From: Permianibacter aggregans
GTDB taxonomy: Bacteria > Pseudomonadota > Gammaproteobacteria > Enterobacterales > Permianibacteraceae
Direction: 5' to 3'
Assembly: GCF_009756665.1 (NCBI RefSeq)
Contig: NZ_CP037953.1
Coordinates: 1,674,001-1,738,000 of the forward strand
Length of the DNA: 64,000 nt
Positions 27,067 through 37,146 of the stretch are shown here, in pieces. A program made the translations under genes and the position numbers. Each line of letters begins with the position of its first letter. Position 1 is the stretch's first letter. The notes below the pieces were generated by a model. The model had not been told where the DNA came from. It was given only the letters and a program-made list of their open reading frames with translations, and did no database searches.

Positions 27067-28107
27067 TTACTCTTCCGCAAAGGAGCGGCTCACGACTTTG
27101 AAGCTTTGGTTTTCTTCAGCCTTGAGCAGGGATTCTACACGGGCCCGGCCGCGGCCCACTACCGCCTCGGCCTTGACCAGGAAATACGCTGTGGTGAAGC
27201 TGATGCGGTCTTCACCAAGTGAGTTGGCTTTGGCATCGGTTGGCATACCCGGTGCCGTCCAGAATTCGGCTTCCGATTCAAAGCCGTCTTTCGGTCTTGA
27301 TTCAAGCACTTGTCGTGCCGACTCCACCGATAAGTTGTCCACCATCGCGGCCAGAATCACCGCCCGTTCCGGTGGCAGGGTGTTCATGTTGATGCGACCG
27401 TATTCGACATCCGGCAGCGCACACAAAAACGGCCGCACAGCACGATACACATCGGCATCAAAACCTTTGATCGTGCGCAGTTCGGAAATGGCACCTAGCG
27501 GACCATTACCGACACGATACGGCAACTGCAATGCGGTGTACTGGTAATCCTCGGCACCATCATTGCCAAACGGTTCGTTGTCTTCATCAATCCAGTCGAT
27601 CAACGTCGAACTCAGGGCTTCCGGTGTCACCTCGACATCGTCAAGCGTCTGTTCAAATATTTTGCTGAGCAATTGCGCGCCGGCCGGCATCGCATTCGGC
27701 GCCGCACCACCTTTGCCGCCTTGCGGGTCTTTGGGATTGCCTTGCTGATCGCGCTTCTTGAACAGCAAGCTGTTGACGTTAAAGCAGGTACTCATGTCGA
27801 TGATTTCGCCACTGAGTTGACCGCCTTCGATCGGAAAAACGAATTTACCTTTGGCCCAGGCCTGACCGAGATGCACTTTATCCTTGTCTTCTTTCAACGC
27901 CTCCTTCAAATGCGAGGCGGCGAGGCTTTCAGCACCGAGCACATATTGCCAGGCCTGATCGCTGTGCTGCAGATTGGTGCTGCGCCGTTCGCTGAGCAGT
28001 AGTCGCGAGGAAATCTGGGTGGCAATCATCGCCACCAGCGCGACCACAATCAGCACCACAATCAGCACGACACCGCGTTGCCGTGAAGGCGGTTTACGGT
28101 AGCACAC
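27067..28107 (-). CDS. gspK: Type II secretion system minor pseudopilin K
   Basis: A 346-residue pseudopilin that caps the tip of the pseudopilus together with GspI and GspJ. The prepilin leader MCYRKPPSRQRG is followed by the hydrophobic VVLIVVLIVVALVAMIA; the cleavage Gly is present. The large globular domain with INMNTLPPERAVILAA (helix-hairpin-helix-like) is typical. It starts at GTG 28107 and overlaps gspJ by 14 bases. A Gly/Asn/Pro-rich insertion (QGNPKDPQGGKGG) around residue 120 is slightly unusual. Confidence 0.92.
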   Translation of the reverse strand: MCYRKPPSRQRGVVLIVVLIVVALVAMIATQISSRLLLSERRSTNLQHSDQAWQYVLGAESLAASHLKEALKEDKDKVHLGQAWAKGKFVFPIEGGQLSGEIIDMSTCFNVNSLLFKKRDQQGNPKDPQGGKGGAAPNAMPAGAQLLSKIFEQTLDDVEVTPEALSSTLIDWIDEDNEPFGNDGAEDYQYTALQLPYRVGNGPLGAISELRTIKGFDADVYRAVRPFLCALPDVEYGRINMNTLPPERAVILAAMVDNLSVESARQVLESRPKDGFESEAEFWTAPGMPTDAKANSLGEDRISFTTAYFLVKAEAVVGRGRARVESLLKAEENQSFKVVSRSFAEE

Positions 28108-28720
28108 GGTGCACCTCGCCTATGCCTTCGACATCCAGTGTGACTTTGATCCCACGCGGCGTCTTGTTGCTGTCCTCGACATTCACGGAGCCACCGATCG
28201 GCCATTCTTTCGCCCACTGATCAGGCAAACCTTGTCCCGCGCTTTTCAGGAACTCGATTTTCATCGACAACACGCCATCGATCAGCACGCGGCGCACCGG
28301 CGTGCTGGTCTGGGCCTGATCAAGCAGCAGAAAGCTGTAGCGAATCAATTGCCCGTCTTCAAAGCGGTAAATGACATGCTCCAGCGTCGAGCGCGGGAGT
28401 TGGGCCGGGTTGCGCCAGCCACTGCGGGTGAACTCGATAAAGATTTCGTCTTTTTCCGAATCGCCGGCGCCGCGCACAATCGGCGTACGCTCCCCGTATT
28501 GATCGCGAGCGCGACGAAAGCTGAGCTGACGATAGTCCCGGCTCAGCATCGTGATCGCTTTCTGCAATTGAATGAAGCGCTCACCGCGGACACGCATGGT
28601 TTCCTGAGCATCTTGCGCTGCATCCAGCGTGCTGTAGGCGCCGACGCTGATCAATGCAAAGATCAACACGGCGACCAGCATTTCGATCAGCGTAAAGCCT
28701 TTCTGGGTGACGCGAATCAT
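28094..28720 (-). CDS. gspJ: Type II secretion system minor pseudopilin J
   Basis: A 208-residue pseudopilin with the classical type III leader QKGFTLIEMLVAVLIFALISVGAYS (Gly before Phe, Glu at +5). The globular part (AITMLSRDYRQLSFRRARDQYGERTPI) matches GspJ. It forms the tip complex with GspI and GspK. Its start overlaps the gspI stop by one base. Confidence 0.93.
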   Translation of the reverse strand: MIRVTQKGFTLIEMLVAVLIFALISVGAYSTLDAAQDAQETMRVRGERFIQLQKAITMLSRDYRQLSFRRARDQYGERTPIVRGAGDSEKDEIFIEFTRSGWRNPAQLPRSTLEHVIYRFEDGQLIRYSFLLLDQAQTSTPVRRVLIDGVLSMKIEFLKSAGQGLPDQWAKEWPIGGSVNVEDSNKTPRGIKVTLDVEGIGEVHRVLP

Positions 28721-29259
28721 TAGTCGCGGTCCTTGTCTGGTGGAGGAACATCAGGTGGATCTTGTTCCCCTTCGTCCTCCGGGACCTCGACGTCTAAACC
28801 GCCACCTGGCGGTTTCACACTGGGATCATCAGCAAGCCTGCCATCGCTACTCAGATTGGTTTCGGCTGGGCCAAATAGCTCCGCTGGGCGTTCGCTGACA
28901 AAACCGGCCAGGCGCACCAATGGATCTTCATCGTCCTGTTCGGCGCGAATTTCGATTTCGATACGGCGCAGTTTTGGATCCGCGGTTTCTTCGACCTTGC
29001 GCTGCCAATACCAGATATGCCCGGTCATCTCGACATCGCCATTGCTTAAGCCCACGCTCGGCCACTGCGGCAGAAAGCGGGTTTCCGCCATGATGTTCTG
29101 CGCCATCCAGTGCGCCAACACTTTGCGCTCCATATGGCTTTGCGCATTCAGCGAACTGGCGATGCTGTTCATCATCGCTGCGGCGGTAATCGCAAAGATT
29201 GCCAAGGCGACCAGCACTTCGAGCAGCGTGAAACCTTTAGCTTGACGGGAGATCAGCAT
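28720..29259 (-). CDS. gspI: Type II secretion system minor pseudopilin I with acidic tail
   Basis: A 179-residue pseudopilin with leader AKGFTLLEVLVALAIFAITAAAM. The core (HWMAQNIMAETRFLPQWP, MTGHIWYWQRKVEETADPKLRRIEIEIR) is GspI-like, but most GspI proteins are about 120-130 residues. Here the last 50 or so residues form a Pro/Asp/Glu/Gly-rich tail that ends PPPDKDRD. GGAGG precedes the ATG, which overlaps the 3' end of gspH by 23 bases. Confidence 0.9.
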   Translation of the reverse strand: MLISRQAKGFTLLEVLVALAIFAITAAAMMNSIASSLNAQSHMERKVLAHWMAQNIMAETRFLPQWPSVGLSNGDVEMTGHIWYWQRKVEETADPKLRRIEIEIRAEQDDEDPLVRLAGFVSERPAELFGPAETNLSSDGRLADDPSVKPPGGGLDVEVPEDEGEQDPPDVPPPDKDRD

Positions 29260-29986
29260 TCGGATCCTCCCAGGGCTGATTCAGGTCGTTGACGAAATCA
29301 CCTGTCAACGGCCCTTCGAGTTTCAATTGGCCATCGAGCGAGCCGCGAATCCGGAAGAACATCGGCGGGTCGACCCGGTTGCCAATCGCCAATAAAAATG
29401 GATTGAATTCGCCGCTGCTCAGAATAAATACCTGGGGCAACACCGATTCCGGCTTTTCCTCATCGTTCTGTTCGTTGCTGGATTCGCCTCCGCCCTCGTC
29501 TTGATCTTTTTTCTTGCCGCCACCAAGGCTCAATAGTGAGCCCTCTTCGTCTTTGGCTTGTTCAACCTGACCTTTGTCATTGATGGTTGCTCCCGGCAAT
29601 TTGCCGCTGCCCGGGAAGCCTTCGATCTCCAGATAAAATTCAAAGCCTTCCGGTAGCGTATGAGTTTGATAAGCTCGGTCATCGCTGATCAACTGCCAGC
29701 GATCGTCATCGTAGTGGACAAAGCGGTAGCGATCTTCGCTCACCTCTAGGCCCATCTCGACGCCGTATAACTGCGATTCTTCCAAGGCCAGGTTCAGCGT
29801 TGCCAACAGGCGTTCGGCTTCTTCTTTGGCGGTGTCGCGGCGGGTATCGCTGCCGTACATGACCATCGCCGCGGACAGAAAACCGATGATGATCAGCACG
29901 ACCAGAATTTCAATCAGCGTAAAGCCGCGCGCAGAATGAACCTGCGCTTGCTCACGCCAACAAAAATACGGTTTGCCGATCATCAT
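29237..29986 (-). CDS. gspH: Type II secretion system minor pseudopilin H with acidic insert
   Basis: A 249-residue pseudopilin whose leader MMIGKPYFCWREQAQVHSARG is longer than usual, followed by FTLIEILVVLIIIGFLSAAMV. The body (RLLATLNLALEESQLYGVEMGLEVSEDRYRFV) is GspH-like. Typical GspH is 160-200 residues; the excess is a charged, Gly/Ser/Glu-rich insert around residues 130-185 (KKKDQDEGGGESSNEQNDEE). It lies directly after gspG. Confidence 0.9.
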   Translation of the reverse strand: MMIGKPYFCWREQAQVHSARGFTLIEILVVLIIIGFLSAAMVMYGSDTRRDTAKEEAERLLATLNLALEESQLYGVEMGLEVSEDRYRFVHYDDDRWQLISDDRAYQTHTLPEGFEFYLEIEGFPGSGKLPGATINDKGQVEQAKDEEGSLLSLGGGKKKDQDEGGGESSNEQNDEEKPESVLPQVFILSSGEFNPFLLAIGNRVDPPMFFRIRGSLDGQLKLEGPLTGDFVNDLNQPWEDPNADLPSS

Positions 29987-29997
29987 GATGCACGCGC

Positions 29998-30447
29998 TTA
30001 GCGCTCGTTCTCTAGCGACGTATCCCAGTTGCCAATGTCCTCGTTCGGACCTTCGCCGCCCATTTGGCCATCAGCGCCGAGCGAGAACACATCGAATTCG
30101 CCGTGCTCGCCAGGTGAAATATATTGGTATTCACGACCCCACGGATCTTTTTCCAGTTTGTTGATGTAGCCACCTTGCTTGTAGTTACGCGGCTCCGGAT
30201 CGGAATTGGGTTTGCGCACCAACGCGGCCAATCCTTGTTCCGTTGTCGGGTAGGTAAAGTTATCCATCTTGTAGCGCTCCAGCGCTGTCGACAGCGTGGC
30301 GATATCAGCCTGTGCGCGCGTGATCGTGGCGCGATCGACATCGCCGCCGATATTGAGCATGACGGCGGTCGCCAGAATGCCGATGATCACCAGCACAACC
30401 ATGATTTCCAGCAGCGTGAAGCCGCGAGCTAGGTGTTTGCGTTTCAT
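29998..30447 (-). CDS. gspG: Type II secretion system major pseudopilin G
   Basis: A 149-residue major pseudopilin, the main building block of the periplasmic pseudopilus. Leader MKRKHLARG, then FTLLEIMVVLVIIGILATAVM; the C-terminal calcium-binding region (DPWGREYQYISPGEHGEFDVFSLGADGQ) is intact, the most conserved part of the family. Short intergenic gaps to gspF and gspH. Confidence 0.96.
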   Translation of the reverse strand: MKRKHLARGFTLLEIMVVLVIIGILATAVMLNIGGDVDRATITRAQADIATLSTALERYKMDNFTYPTTEQGLAALVRKPNSDPEPRNYKQGGYINKLEKDPWGREYQYISPGEHGEFDVFSLGADGQMGGEGPNEDIGNWDTSLENER

Positions 30448-30475
30448 TGCTTGTTCCTCAGTACTTAATCAAATA

Positions 30476-31705
30476 TCAACGACCGATCATCTGGTTCAAC
30501 TGGAAGATCGGCAACAAAATCGCCAGCACGATCAGCAGCACCAACACGCCCATCGTCAGAATTAATAGCGGTTCCAGCAGACCCAATGTCACGCCTACCG
30601 TCGTCTCGAATTCCCGTTCATGGTTTTCGGCGGCTTTGGCCAGCATGTTTTCCAGCTCGCCGGAGTTTTCACCGGAACCGATCATATGAATCAGCATCGG
30701 TGGGAATGCGTTGCTGCGTGAAAGCGCTGCGCGCAATGAGCTGCCTTCGCGCACCCGCAAGGCGGCTTCATCAATGACGCCTTTCAAATAGGTGTTGCCG
30801 ATCACTTCGCTAGCGATGCGCATCCCTTCCAGCAACGGCACAGCACTGGCCGTCATGATGGCCAACGTGCGGGCAAAGCGGGCAGTGTTGACCGCGCGTG
30901 CCAGACGACCGACCAAAGGCCAGTACAATATCTGTTGATCGAAACGCATTTTGATCGCCGGATTGCGCATCAGCTGGTTAAACACCACCACGGCCAACGC
31001 GATCAGCGCCGCCAACGCCCACCACCAACTTTGCAAAAACTCGGAAATACTGATCATGACCCGGGTCAGCAGTGGCAGTTCCTGAGCGACGTTTTCAAAT
31101 TGGGCCACGACTTTCGGTACCACGAATGTCAACAAGCCAACCACCACAGCAACGGCAACGCAAACCAGAATGGTTGGGTAAACCATCGCCAGACTGACTT
31201 TCTGGCGCAGGTGTTGACGCTTCTCGGTGTAATCGGCCAAACGCTCCAACACTTCATCAAGATGCCCGGATTTTTCGCCGGCATCGACCATCGAACAGAA
31301 CAGCGTGTCGAACACATCGGGGAACAGTTTCAAACCATCGGCCAGTGAATGTCCTTCAGTAACACGCGCGCGAATCGCCAACATCATCGATTTTTGATTG
31401 GGTTTTTCGCATTGATCAGCGACCGCTTTCAGCGCTTCTTCAATTGGCAGCGCGGCGCGAATCAGGGTTGAAAGCTGACGAGTAATCAACGCCAGATCAG
31501 CGGCGTTGATGCGCACCCGGCGCGGTGCTTTTTGTTTGCTGCGCTTGTCAACGCGACCGGTGGCTTGTGCAACCTCGTTGACTTCCAGCGGCGTCAAACC
31601 CTTGTCGCGTAATTGCGAACGGATCTGCCGGGCAGTATCGGCCTCCAGAATGCCTTTCTTCTGGCGACCGTCGACGTCAAGTGCAATAAATTCAAACGCC
31701 GGCAT
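30476..31705 (-). CDS. gspF: Type II secretion system inner-membrane protein F
   Basis: A 409-residue polytopic platform protein with two GspF repeats: a first cytoplasmic domain (LALITRQLSTLIRAALPIEEALKAVADQ), helix VSLAMVYPTILVCVAVAVVVGLL, second helix near WWWALAALIALAVVV, second cytoplasmic domain (FARTLAIMTASAVPLLEGM) and a C-terminal helix (LLILTMGVLVLLIVLAILLPIF). It contacts the ATPase and GspL. Confidence 0.96.
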   Translation of the reverse strand: MPAFEFIALDVDGRQKKGILEADTARQIRSQLRDKGLTPLEVNEVAQATGRVDKRSKQKAPRRVRINAADLALITRQLSTLIRAALPIEEALKAVADQCEKPNQKSMMLAIRARVTEGHSLADGLKLFPDVFDTLFCSMVDAGEKSGHLDEVLERLADYTEKRQHLRQKVSLAMVYPTILVCVAVAVVVGLLTFVVPKVVAQFENVAQELPLLTRVMISISEFLQSWWWALAALIALAVVVFNQLMRNPAIKMRFDQQILYWPLVGRLARAVNTARFARTLAIMTASAVPLLEGMRIASEVIGNTYLKGVIDEAALRVREGSSLRAALSRSNAFPPMLIHMIGSGENSGELENMLAKAAENHEREFETTVGVTLGLLEPLLILTMGVLVLLIVLAILLPIFQLNQMIGR

Positions 31706-31758
31706 GACTTAATGTCCTGCTATGCGATGAAAGAAATGGAATCGGAGAAGAATCATGC

Positions 31759-33231
31759 TCAATCCTCCCGCGTTACCCGCAACACTTCTTCCACCGAAGT
31801 GACACCGGCCAGTACCTGGGCGCGACCATCATCACGAATCGATGGAGAATACTTACGCGCGTGTTTCTCGATTTCCTGCTCGCTGGCGTTGTTGTGAATC
31901 ATCGTACGCATCGATTCATCGACCAGCAGCAATTCGAAAATCCCTTGCCGGCCGCGATAACCACCATAGCGGCATTGCTGGCAGCCGACCGGGTGATAAA
32001 TGATCGGTGGATTGGCTTTATCCAACCCCATCAGCTCGCATTCTTTTTCGTTGGCGGTTTCTGCGCGCTTGCAGTCATCGCACAAACGACGCACCAGACG
32101 CTGGGCCAGTACGCCAAGCAATGATGACGACAACAGGAAAGGTTCGACGCCCATATCCGCCAGACGGGTGACAGCACCAACGGCGCTGTTGGTGTGCAGT
32201 GTCGATAACACCAAGTGACCGGTCAACGACGCCTGCACGGCAATTTGCGCCGTTTCCAAATCGCGAATCTCACCGACCATGACCACGTCCGGATCCTGAC
32301 GCAGAATGGCGCGCAGGCCGCGGGCAAAAGTCATGTCGACTTTGGTGTTGACTTGGGTCTGGCCAATGCCATCGAGCAGGTATTCAACTGGATCTTCAAC
32401 GGTCAGAATATTGCGCACGGCGTTGTTCAGCAGTGTCAGGCCGGCGTAAAGCGTTGTTGTTTTACCGGAACCGGTCGGGCCGGTGACCAGTAGAATGCCG
32501 TGCGGTTTGTGCAGCAGATCGCTCAACTGGTCCTGCAGCTTCTGGCGCATGCCGAGATGGGAAAAATCCAGGCGTCCGGCTTGCTTGTCGAGCAAACGCA
32601 GTACCACGCGTTCACCATGCGAAGACGGCAACGTCGATACCCGCACATCGACCGCGCGACCGCCAAGCTTCAGCGCGATACGGCCGTCCTGTGGAATGCG
32701 CTTTTCGGCGATATCGAGTTTCGCCATGACCTTGATACGCGATACCAATAGCGGTGCAATCCGTCTGTCCGGTTGCAGCACTTCGCGCAGCACGCCGTCG
32801 ACGCGAAAGCGCACGATCAAATTCTTCTCGAAGGTTTCGATATGGATATCGGAAGCATGTTCCTTGATGGCTTCCGATAACAACGCGTTGATCAGTTTGA
32901 TGATTGGCGCATCGTCTTCAGCATCGAGCAGATCTTCGGTCTGCGGCATTTCCTCGGCGAGCCTGAACAGATCCAGATCTTCGCCGATATCTTCCATCGC
33001 CTGTGCCGCGCCACCGGATTCGGTCTGATAGGTGCGCGCCAGCGCGCCTTCGAATTCTTCCGGTGACACCACGGAAAACTTCGCGTTCTGAGCAACATAG
33101 CGGCGCGCTTCAGCGAGCGCCACCGGCGCAACACCGGGCTTGACCAACACCTGGGCAACACCATCCTGCTCGCCGGCTATAACGACGCCATGGCGACGGG
33201 CGAATCCAAACGGTAAACGCGCCAGACTCAT
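31759..33231 (-). CDS. gspE: Type II secretion system ATPase E
   Basis: A 490-residue cytoplasmic hexameric ATPase that drives pseudopilus assembly. Walker [15 protein letters not shown] at about 248-260, Asp box [10 protein letters not shown], Walker [15 protein letters not shown], His box [12 protein letters not shown]. The zinc-binding tetracysteine CDDC...CQQC (about 385-420) marks GspE. Two bases separate its start from the gspD stop. Confidence 0.97.
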   Translation of the reverse strand: MSLARLPFGFARRHGVVIAGEQDGVAQVLVKPGVAPVALAEARRYVAQNAKFSVVSPEEFEGALARTYQTESGGAAQAMEDIGEDLDLFRLAEEMPQTEDLLDAEDDAPIIKLINALLSEAIKEHASDIHIETFEKNLIVRFRVDGVLREVLQPDRRIAPLLVSRIKVMAKLDIAEKRIPQDGRIALKLGGRAVDVRVSTLPSSHGERVVLRLLDKQAGRLDFSHLGMRQKLQDQLSDLLHKPHGILLVTGPTGSGKTTTLYAGLTLLNNAVRNILTVEDPVEYLLDGIGQTQVNTKVDMTFARGLRAILRQDPDVVMVGEIRDLETAQIAVQASLTGHLVLSTLHTNSAVGAVTRLADMGVEPFLLSSSLLGVLAQRLVRRLCDDCKRAETANEKECELMGLDKANPPIIYHPVGCQQCRYGGYRGRQGIFELLLVDESMRTMIHNNASEQEIEKHARKYSPSIRDDGRAQVLAGVTSVEEVLRVTRED

Positions 33232-33233
33232 GG

Positions 33234-35303
33234 TTATTGGCCTTCCTGCTGCGCAGGATTTTCTTGCTCAGTTGAGTCCTCTGTTGGCGTTACTACTTCG
33301 CTTGCCGAGTCCTGCTGGTAGCGACTCTCGTCACTACGTCCATTTTCGTTAATTGGGCGCTCTTGCCATTCCGGCAACATTGGCGTATCTGTGCTTGGCA
33401 TCAGGTTGATGCCTTTCTCTTGCTCAACCTTCTGCATCTCACGCAGTGCGTCATACTTCCGCGCAGACAATTGGCTGGACGAGCTCGCATCGCGAATAAT
33501 CGTCGGTCGGATAAATACCATTAGATTGCGTTTAATCTTGGTTGATTTTTGCGATTTGAATAAATGACCAAGAATAGGAATGTCGCCAAGCAATGGAACC
33601 TTCTGCACGCTTTCCTGTACGTCTTCATCAACCAAACCGCCAAGCACAATGGTGTCACCGTCTTCAACCAACACACTGTTTTTGATCGCGCGCTTGTTGG
33701 TGACGATATCAACGCCAGTGTTTCCTGCGATGCTTGAGACTTCTTGCTCGATACTAAGGCGAACCGCATTACCCTCGTTTACTTGGGGTTTGATTTTCAG
33801 CTTGATACCAATTTCTTTTCGCTCTACCTGATTGAAAGGATTGGTATTGTTGCTGCCCAACGTCGAACCGGTAATAAATGGAACCTCCTGACCAGCCAGA
33901 AACTCGGCTTCTTCGTTGTCAAGCGTTGTCACTGATGGCATCGAAAGGATATTTGAGTCCGTTGTTGAACCCAATGCTTTGATAAACGCCGCAAACGAAA
34001 ATCCATCATCACGGATTCGCCCCAAACCAAACGTAATTCCAGACAAATTTCCCAGCAACTGATTGACTGCGTCGCTCGTTCCGTCCTCACCATCTAGCTG
34101 CCTAGCCGCGGCAGCAATTTGGAAAATACCCGGACCGGTGTTGGTAAAATTTGTACCGCCCCCCGGCACCTCAGGATTGTCGCCACGCTCGGCAAAAAGC
34201 CATTGCACGCCGAGTTCACGCGCCAGATTGTCGGAGATTTCAACAATCATCGCTTCAACATGTACTTGTGCGCGACGAATATCGAGCTGGCGAATAATTG
34301 CTTCCAGGGAACGCATCATGTCGGGTGACGCAGAAATAACCAGTGCATTGGTTTCTTCATGTGCATCAATACTAAAATTCCCCCCGGTGCGGGAACGTGC
34401 TGCAGCGGTATCGGCTTTTTTACCTTCTTCGGCCTTCTCCAGTTGCTGCGACACACCGGTCAGCACTTTCACCAGATCTTCGGCTTTCGCATAATGCAGA
34501 TAAATCACCTTGGTATTACCGCCGCTCGATACTGGTTGGTCGAGCTGGGCGATCATGCCGCGCAGACGAATCCTTGCTTTGCCTTCGGCCGCGAGCAGAA
34601 TGCTGTTGGTGCGGACATCGGCCGTGTAGCGCGGCCGGTTCATTGGGTCTTCGCCTTTGTTGCCCTGGCGATCGAGATTTTCCAGAATGCGCACGACTTC
34701 GTCGGCCGACGCATGTTTCAGCGCAATGACTTCGATTTCTTCTTCCGAGGCTTTATCAATCTGGCGAACGATTTCAACGATGCGATTCAGGTTGGCCGCC
34801 GTGTCGACAATGACCAGCACGTTGGTACGGGCATACGGAGCAAAGTGACCTGATTGCGGCACCAATGCACGTAGCACCGGCACCAATTGGTTGGCGTCAA
34901 CGTATTCAACTTTGATCACGCGCGTGACCAATTCATCACCGGTAAAGCGGCGACCGCCTTCGGCGTAGACCGGCACATTTTCCTGACGCGCGCCTTGTTC
35001 CTGCATGATCTTGACGACGCCATTGGTTTCGACGGCAGCGAAACCATAGACTTTCAGAATCGTCAAAAAGGTATCATAAATTTCTTTTTCATCCATCATG
35101 TGCTGCGACAGGATGGTGATGCGCTGGCCCTGCACGCGCGGGTCGAGCACGAACGTTTTGCCAGTCAGTTTCGACACCTGTTCGATCACGACGCGGATGT
35201 CAGCGTCTTTCAGGTTGAGTACCGCTTGGCCGGCAAACAGCGTCGGCGAAAAAGCGAGGCTGGCGAGAACACCGGCCAGCAGAGTGCGTTGCAAAGTTTT
35301 CAT
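33234..35303 (-). CDS. gspD: Type II secretion system secretin D
   Basis: A 689-residue outer-membrane secretin. Signal peptide ([17 protein letters not shown]), N0 domain ([27 protein letters not shown]), N1-N3 modules ([60 protein letters not shown]), then the secretin domain (about 400-600) with VPFITGS and [21 protein letters not shown]. The C-terminal S-domain is followed by a Glu/Gln/Ser-rich end. A pilotin is not encoded in the window. Confidence 0.97.
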   Translation of the reverse strand: MKTLQRTLLAGVLASLAFSPTLFAGQAVLNLKDADIRVVIEQVSKLTGKTFVLDPRVQGQRITILSQHMMDEKEIYDTFLTILKVYGFAAVETNGVVKIMQEQGARQENVPVYAEGGRRFTGDELVTRVIKVEYVDANQLVPVLRALVPQSGHFAPYARTNVLVIVDTAANLNRIVEIVRQIDKASEEEIEVIALKHASADEVVRILENLDRQGNKGEDPMNRPRYTADVRTNSILLAAEGKARIRLRGMIAQLDQPVSSGGNTKVIYLHYAKAEDLVKVLTGVSQQLEKAEEGKKADTAAARSRTGGNFSIDAHEETNALVISASPDMMRSLEAIIRQLDIRRAQVHVEAMIVEISDNLARELGVQWLFAERGDNPEVPGGGTNFTNTGPGIFQIAAAARQLDGEDGTSDAVNQLLGNLSGITFGLGRIRDDGFSFAAFIKALGSTTDSNILSMPSVTTLDNEEAEFLAGQEVPFITGSTLGSNNTNPFNQVERKEIGIKLKIKPQVNEGNAVRLSIEQEVSSIAGNTGVDIVTNKRAIKNSVLVEDGDTIVLGGLVDEDVQESVQKVPLLGDIPILGHLFKSQKSTKIKRNLMVFIRPTIIRDASSSSQLSARKYDALREMQKVEQEKGINLMPSTDTPMLPEWQERPINENGRSDESRYQQDSASEVVTPTEDSTEQENPAQQEGQ

Positions 35304-35313
35304 GGCGTCGTAA

Positions 35314-36243
35314 TCATTCTTCGCTGGGGTTGGGCTGCAAATTCAGCAACAGGTTGACGTCCTGGTCACCGCGTCGCAGCGTAATGGTTAATTCGGTGGC
35401 GCTGTTCAAATCGTTCATCATCGCAAACGCCTGGGTCGGGTCATTCAATTGCACGCCGTTAATCGCCGTGACGACATCGTTGGCCTGCAAACCAAAGCGC
35501 GCGAACAGCTTGCGGTCACGGCCAGGACCAACGCGGTAGCCCTGCATCTGACCATCGACATAAAGCGGTTGCACGCTCAGCACGTCGGTCAATGAAGCCG
35601 GATCGGTATTGAGCTTGCCGCGAATGTCCTGCAGCGCAGCGCTGACCTGCGGGTCGTAGCGCTTGTCCAATGTTTGCTGACCACTCGGTGGTGGTTTCGG
35701 CACATCGTTCTGGATTTGCATCATGCTGGCTAGCTGGCCGGTCAGATCTTCCATGCGCAGGGTTTCCAGCCGACCGCTGCGATCAATAATGATGCGATCA
35801 GCGAACACCTCTTTTAAAGTGCCGTAGCCACCGGGAATCGGTTCGTCGACAAACACAACAGCTTGCTGGCCACTGTTCTGGGAAACAATGGCGCTGGCTT
35901 TTTTCGGTGTTTCAGCAGCGTAGACGCCGAGCAACTTCAGCGGCACTGTGGTTTCAGGCGCATCTTCGACTTTTTGTTCTTGCACCACCTGGGTGACCGA
36001 GCCGAACAGCTCGGCGCGTAGCAGCGCTTCAATATCAACGGTTTGCTGGCGGCTGCTGACGGCGACGACCGGTGGCGGTGGTGGCGGCTGCCAGAACAGC
36101 GTCTGTTCTACGCGCCAGAATGCCTTGGCCAGCAACCACAGCAGCCACAGGCCGACCAGCAGATAAACCAGGCGGCGCCAGAGCGAAACCGGGACAGCCG
36201 CCAATCGTTGGCGCAACGGAGTTAAGGCATTCAACGCAGACAC
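35314..36243 (-). CDS. gspC: Type II secretion system protein C
   Basis: A 309-residue inner-membrane clamp protein that links the platform to the secretin. One helix (LVYLLVGLWLLWLLAKAFW), a Pro-rich stretch (QPPPPPPVVAV), the HR domain (LKLLGVYAAETPKKASAIVSQ) and a C-terminal PDZ domain (FARFGLQANDVVTAINGVQLNDPTQAFAMMNDL). I use GTG at 36243, with AAAGGA ten bases upstream. The frame is open to 36324, but that segment overlaps a repeat-like hairpin element and has no membrane-protein character. First gene of gspCDEFGHIJKLMN-yrfG-nudE-cysQ, divergent from hslR. Confidence 0.92.
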   Translation of the reverse strand: MSALNALTPLRQRLAAVPVSLWRRLVYLLVGLWLLWLLAKAFWRVEQTLFWQPPPPPPVVAVSSRQQTVDIEALLRAELFGSVTQVVQEQKVEDAPETTVPLKLLGVYAAETPKKASAIVSQNSGQQAVVFVDEPIPGGYGTLKEVFADRIIIDRSGRLETLRMEDLTGQLASMMQIQNDVPKPPPSGQQTLDKRYDPQVSAALQDIRGKLNTDPASLTDVLSVQPLYVDGQMQGYRVGPGRDRKLFARFGLQANDVVTAINGVQLNDPTQAFAMMNDLNSATELTITLRRGDQDVNLLLNLQPNPSEE

Positions 36244-36280
36244 CGAGGTACAATCCTTTAACCTAAAAACCGCAGTTGGG

Positions 36281-36400
36281 CCGCAGCGCAGAGTGCATGC
36301 CGGTGAAGGCGAGACAAGGCGCACACCGGAGCGAGGGTCATTCTCCTCGCGAGGATGGGCAACGCGGTATCGCCGAGTCGGGGTGCGCTATGCGCTGCGG
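36281..36400. repeat. Fold-back palindromic element between gspC and hslR
   Basis: CCGCAGCGCA (36281-36290) and its perfect complement (36391-36400) bracket about 100 bases of GC-rich sequence with further internal palindromes (CTCGCGAGG near 36347). TTGGG before and CCCAA after extend the pairing. This resembles dispersed intergenic fold-back repeats; I cannot see a second copy in the window. The rest of the gap (36401-36713) contains only presumptive promoter sequence for hslR and gspC and no convincing gene. Confidence 0.5.
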
Positions 36401-36713
36401 AGCGAATTACCCAATGAGTGAACCCTGAAATGAGCAAAAATCTTTTCATGTTTATAACTTTACCTATTCATTTGAAGCGGCCAACTGTGGCTTTTAGGTT
36501 TATGAATTTTGCTGCGAACGGGGCTTCCCACAAAGACCGGCAAGCATAACAACTGGCTCCTTTGGCGACCAGCGCCTGGACGTATCGTTATGTACAGGGT
36601 TTCATGTTTGTGGGCCGCGTCCCACCCGGCTGCGACAGCGGCGGCGAAAACCGCGATAGACAGCGCCGACGACGGCGACTCAATCGGCAAAAATCAAGCG
36701 AACAGACCATTAG

Positions 36714-37118
36714 ATGACTTCAAGCAGTGACAGCGTGCGGCTGGACAGGTGGCTATGGGCCGCGCGCTTTTTCAAAACCCGCAGCCTGGCCCAGCAGGCG
36801 GTGACTGGCGGCAAGGTCCATCTTGATGGCCAGCGGGTCAAGGCCGGCCATACGCTGCGGGTAGGCGCCAGACTGCAGATCCGGCGTGGCTTCGAGCAGT
36901 TTGAAGTGGTGGTCCTGGCTTTGAGTGAAACCCGCAGCTCGGCCAGTGTCGCCCAGACGCTTTATCAGGAAACCGAAGCCAGTCGCCGGCAGCGCGAACA
37001 CGAAGCTGAACTGCGCAAGACCAATGCCGCGGCAATGCCCTACAGCGACGGCAAGCCCGACAAGCGCCAGCGCCGGCAGTTACAGCAGTTTCGGCAGCAT
37101 CAATCCGATCACGAATAA
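36714..37118 (+). CDS. hslR: Ribosome-associated heat-shock protein Hsp15
   Basis: A 134-residue S4-domain protein: VRLDRWLWAARFFKTRSLAQQAVTGGKVHLDGQRVKAG is the RNA-binding S4 fold, and the basic C-terminal helix (DGKPDKRQRRQLQQF) is typical of Hsp15. It binds dissociated 50S subunits carrying nascent peptide to recycle stalled ribosomes. It is followed after 28 bases by hslO, as in E. coli. Confidence 0.94.
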   Translation: MTSSSDSVRLDRWLWAARFFKTRSLAQQAVTGGKVHLDGQRVKAGHTLRVGARLQIRRGFEQFEVVVLALSETRSSASVAQTLYQETEASRRQREHEAELRKTNAAAMPYSDGKPDKRQRRQLQQFRQHQSDHE

Positions 37119-37146
37119 CCAACCCAGATAACGAGGAAAGCCAAAG

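Noticed and set aside
36509-36730. A 73-codon frame overlapping the hslR start
   Set aside because: No ribosome-binding site, composition unlike a protein, overlaps the hslR promoter region.
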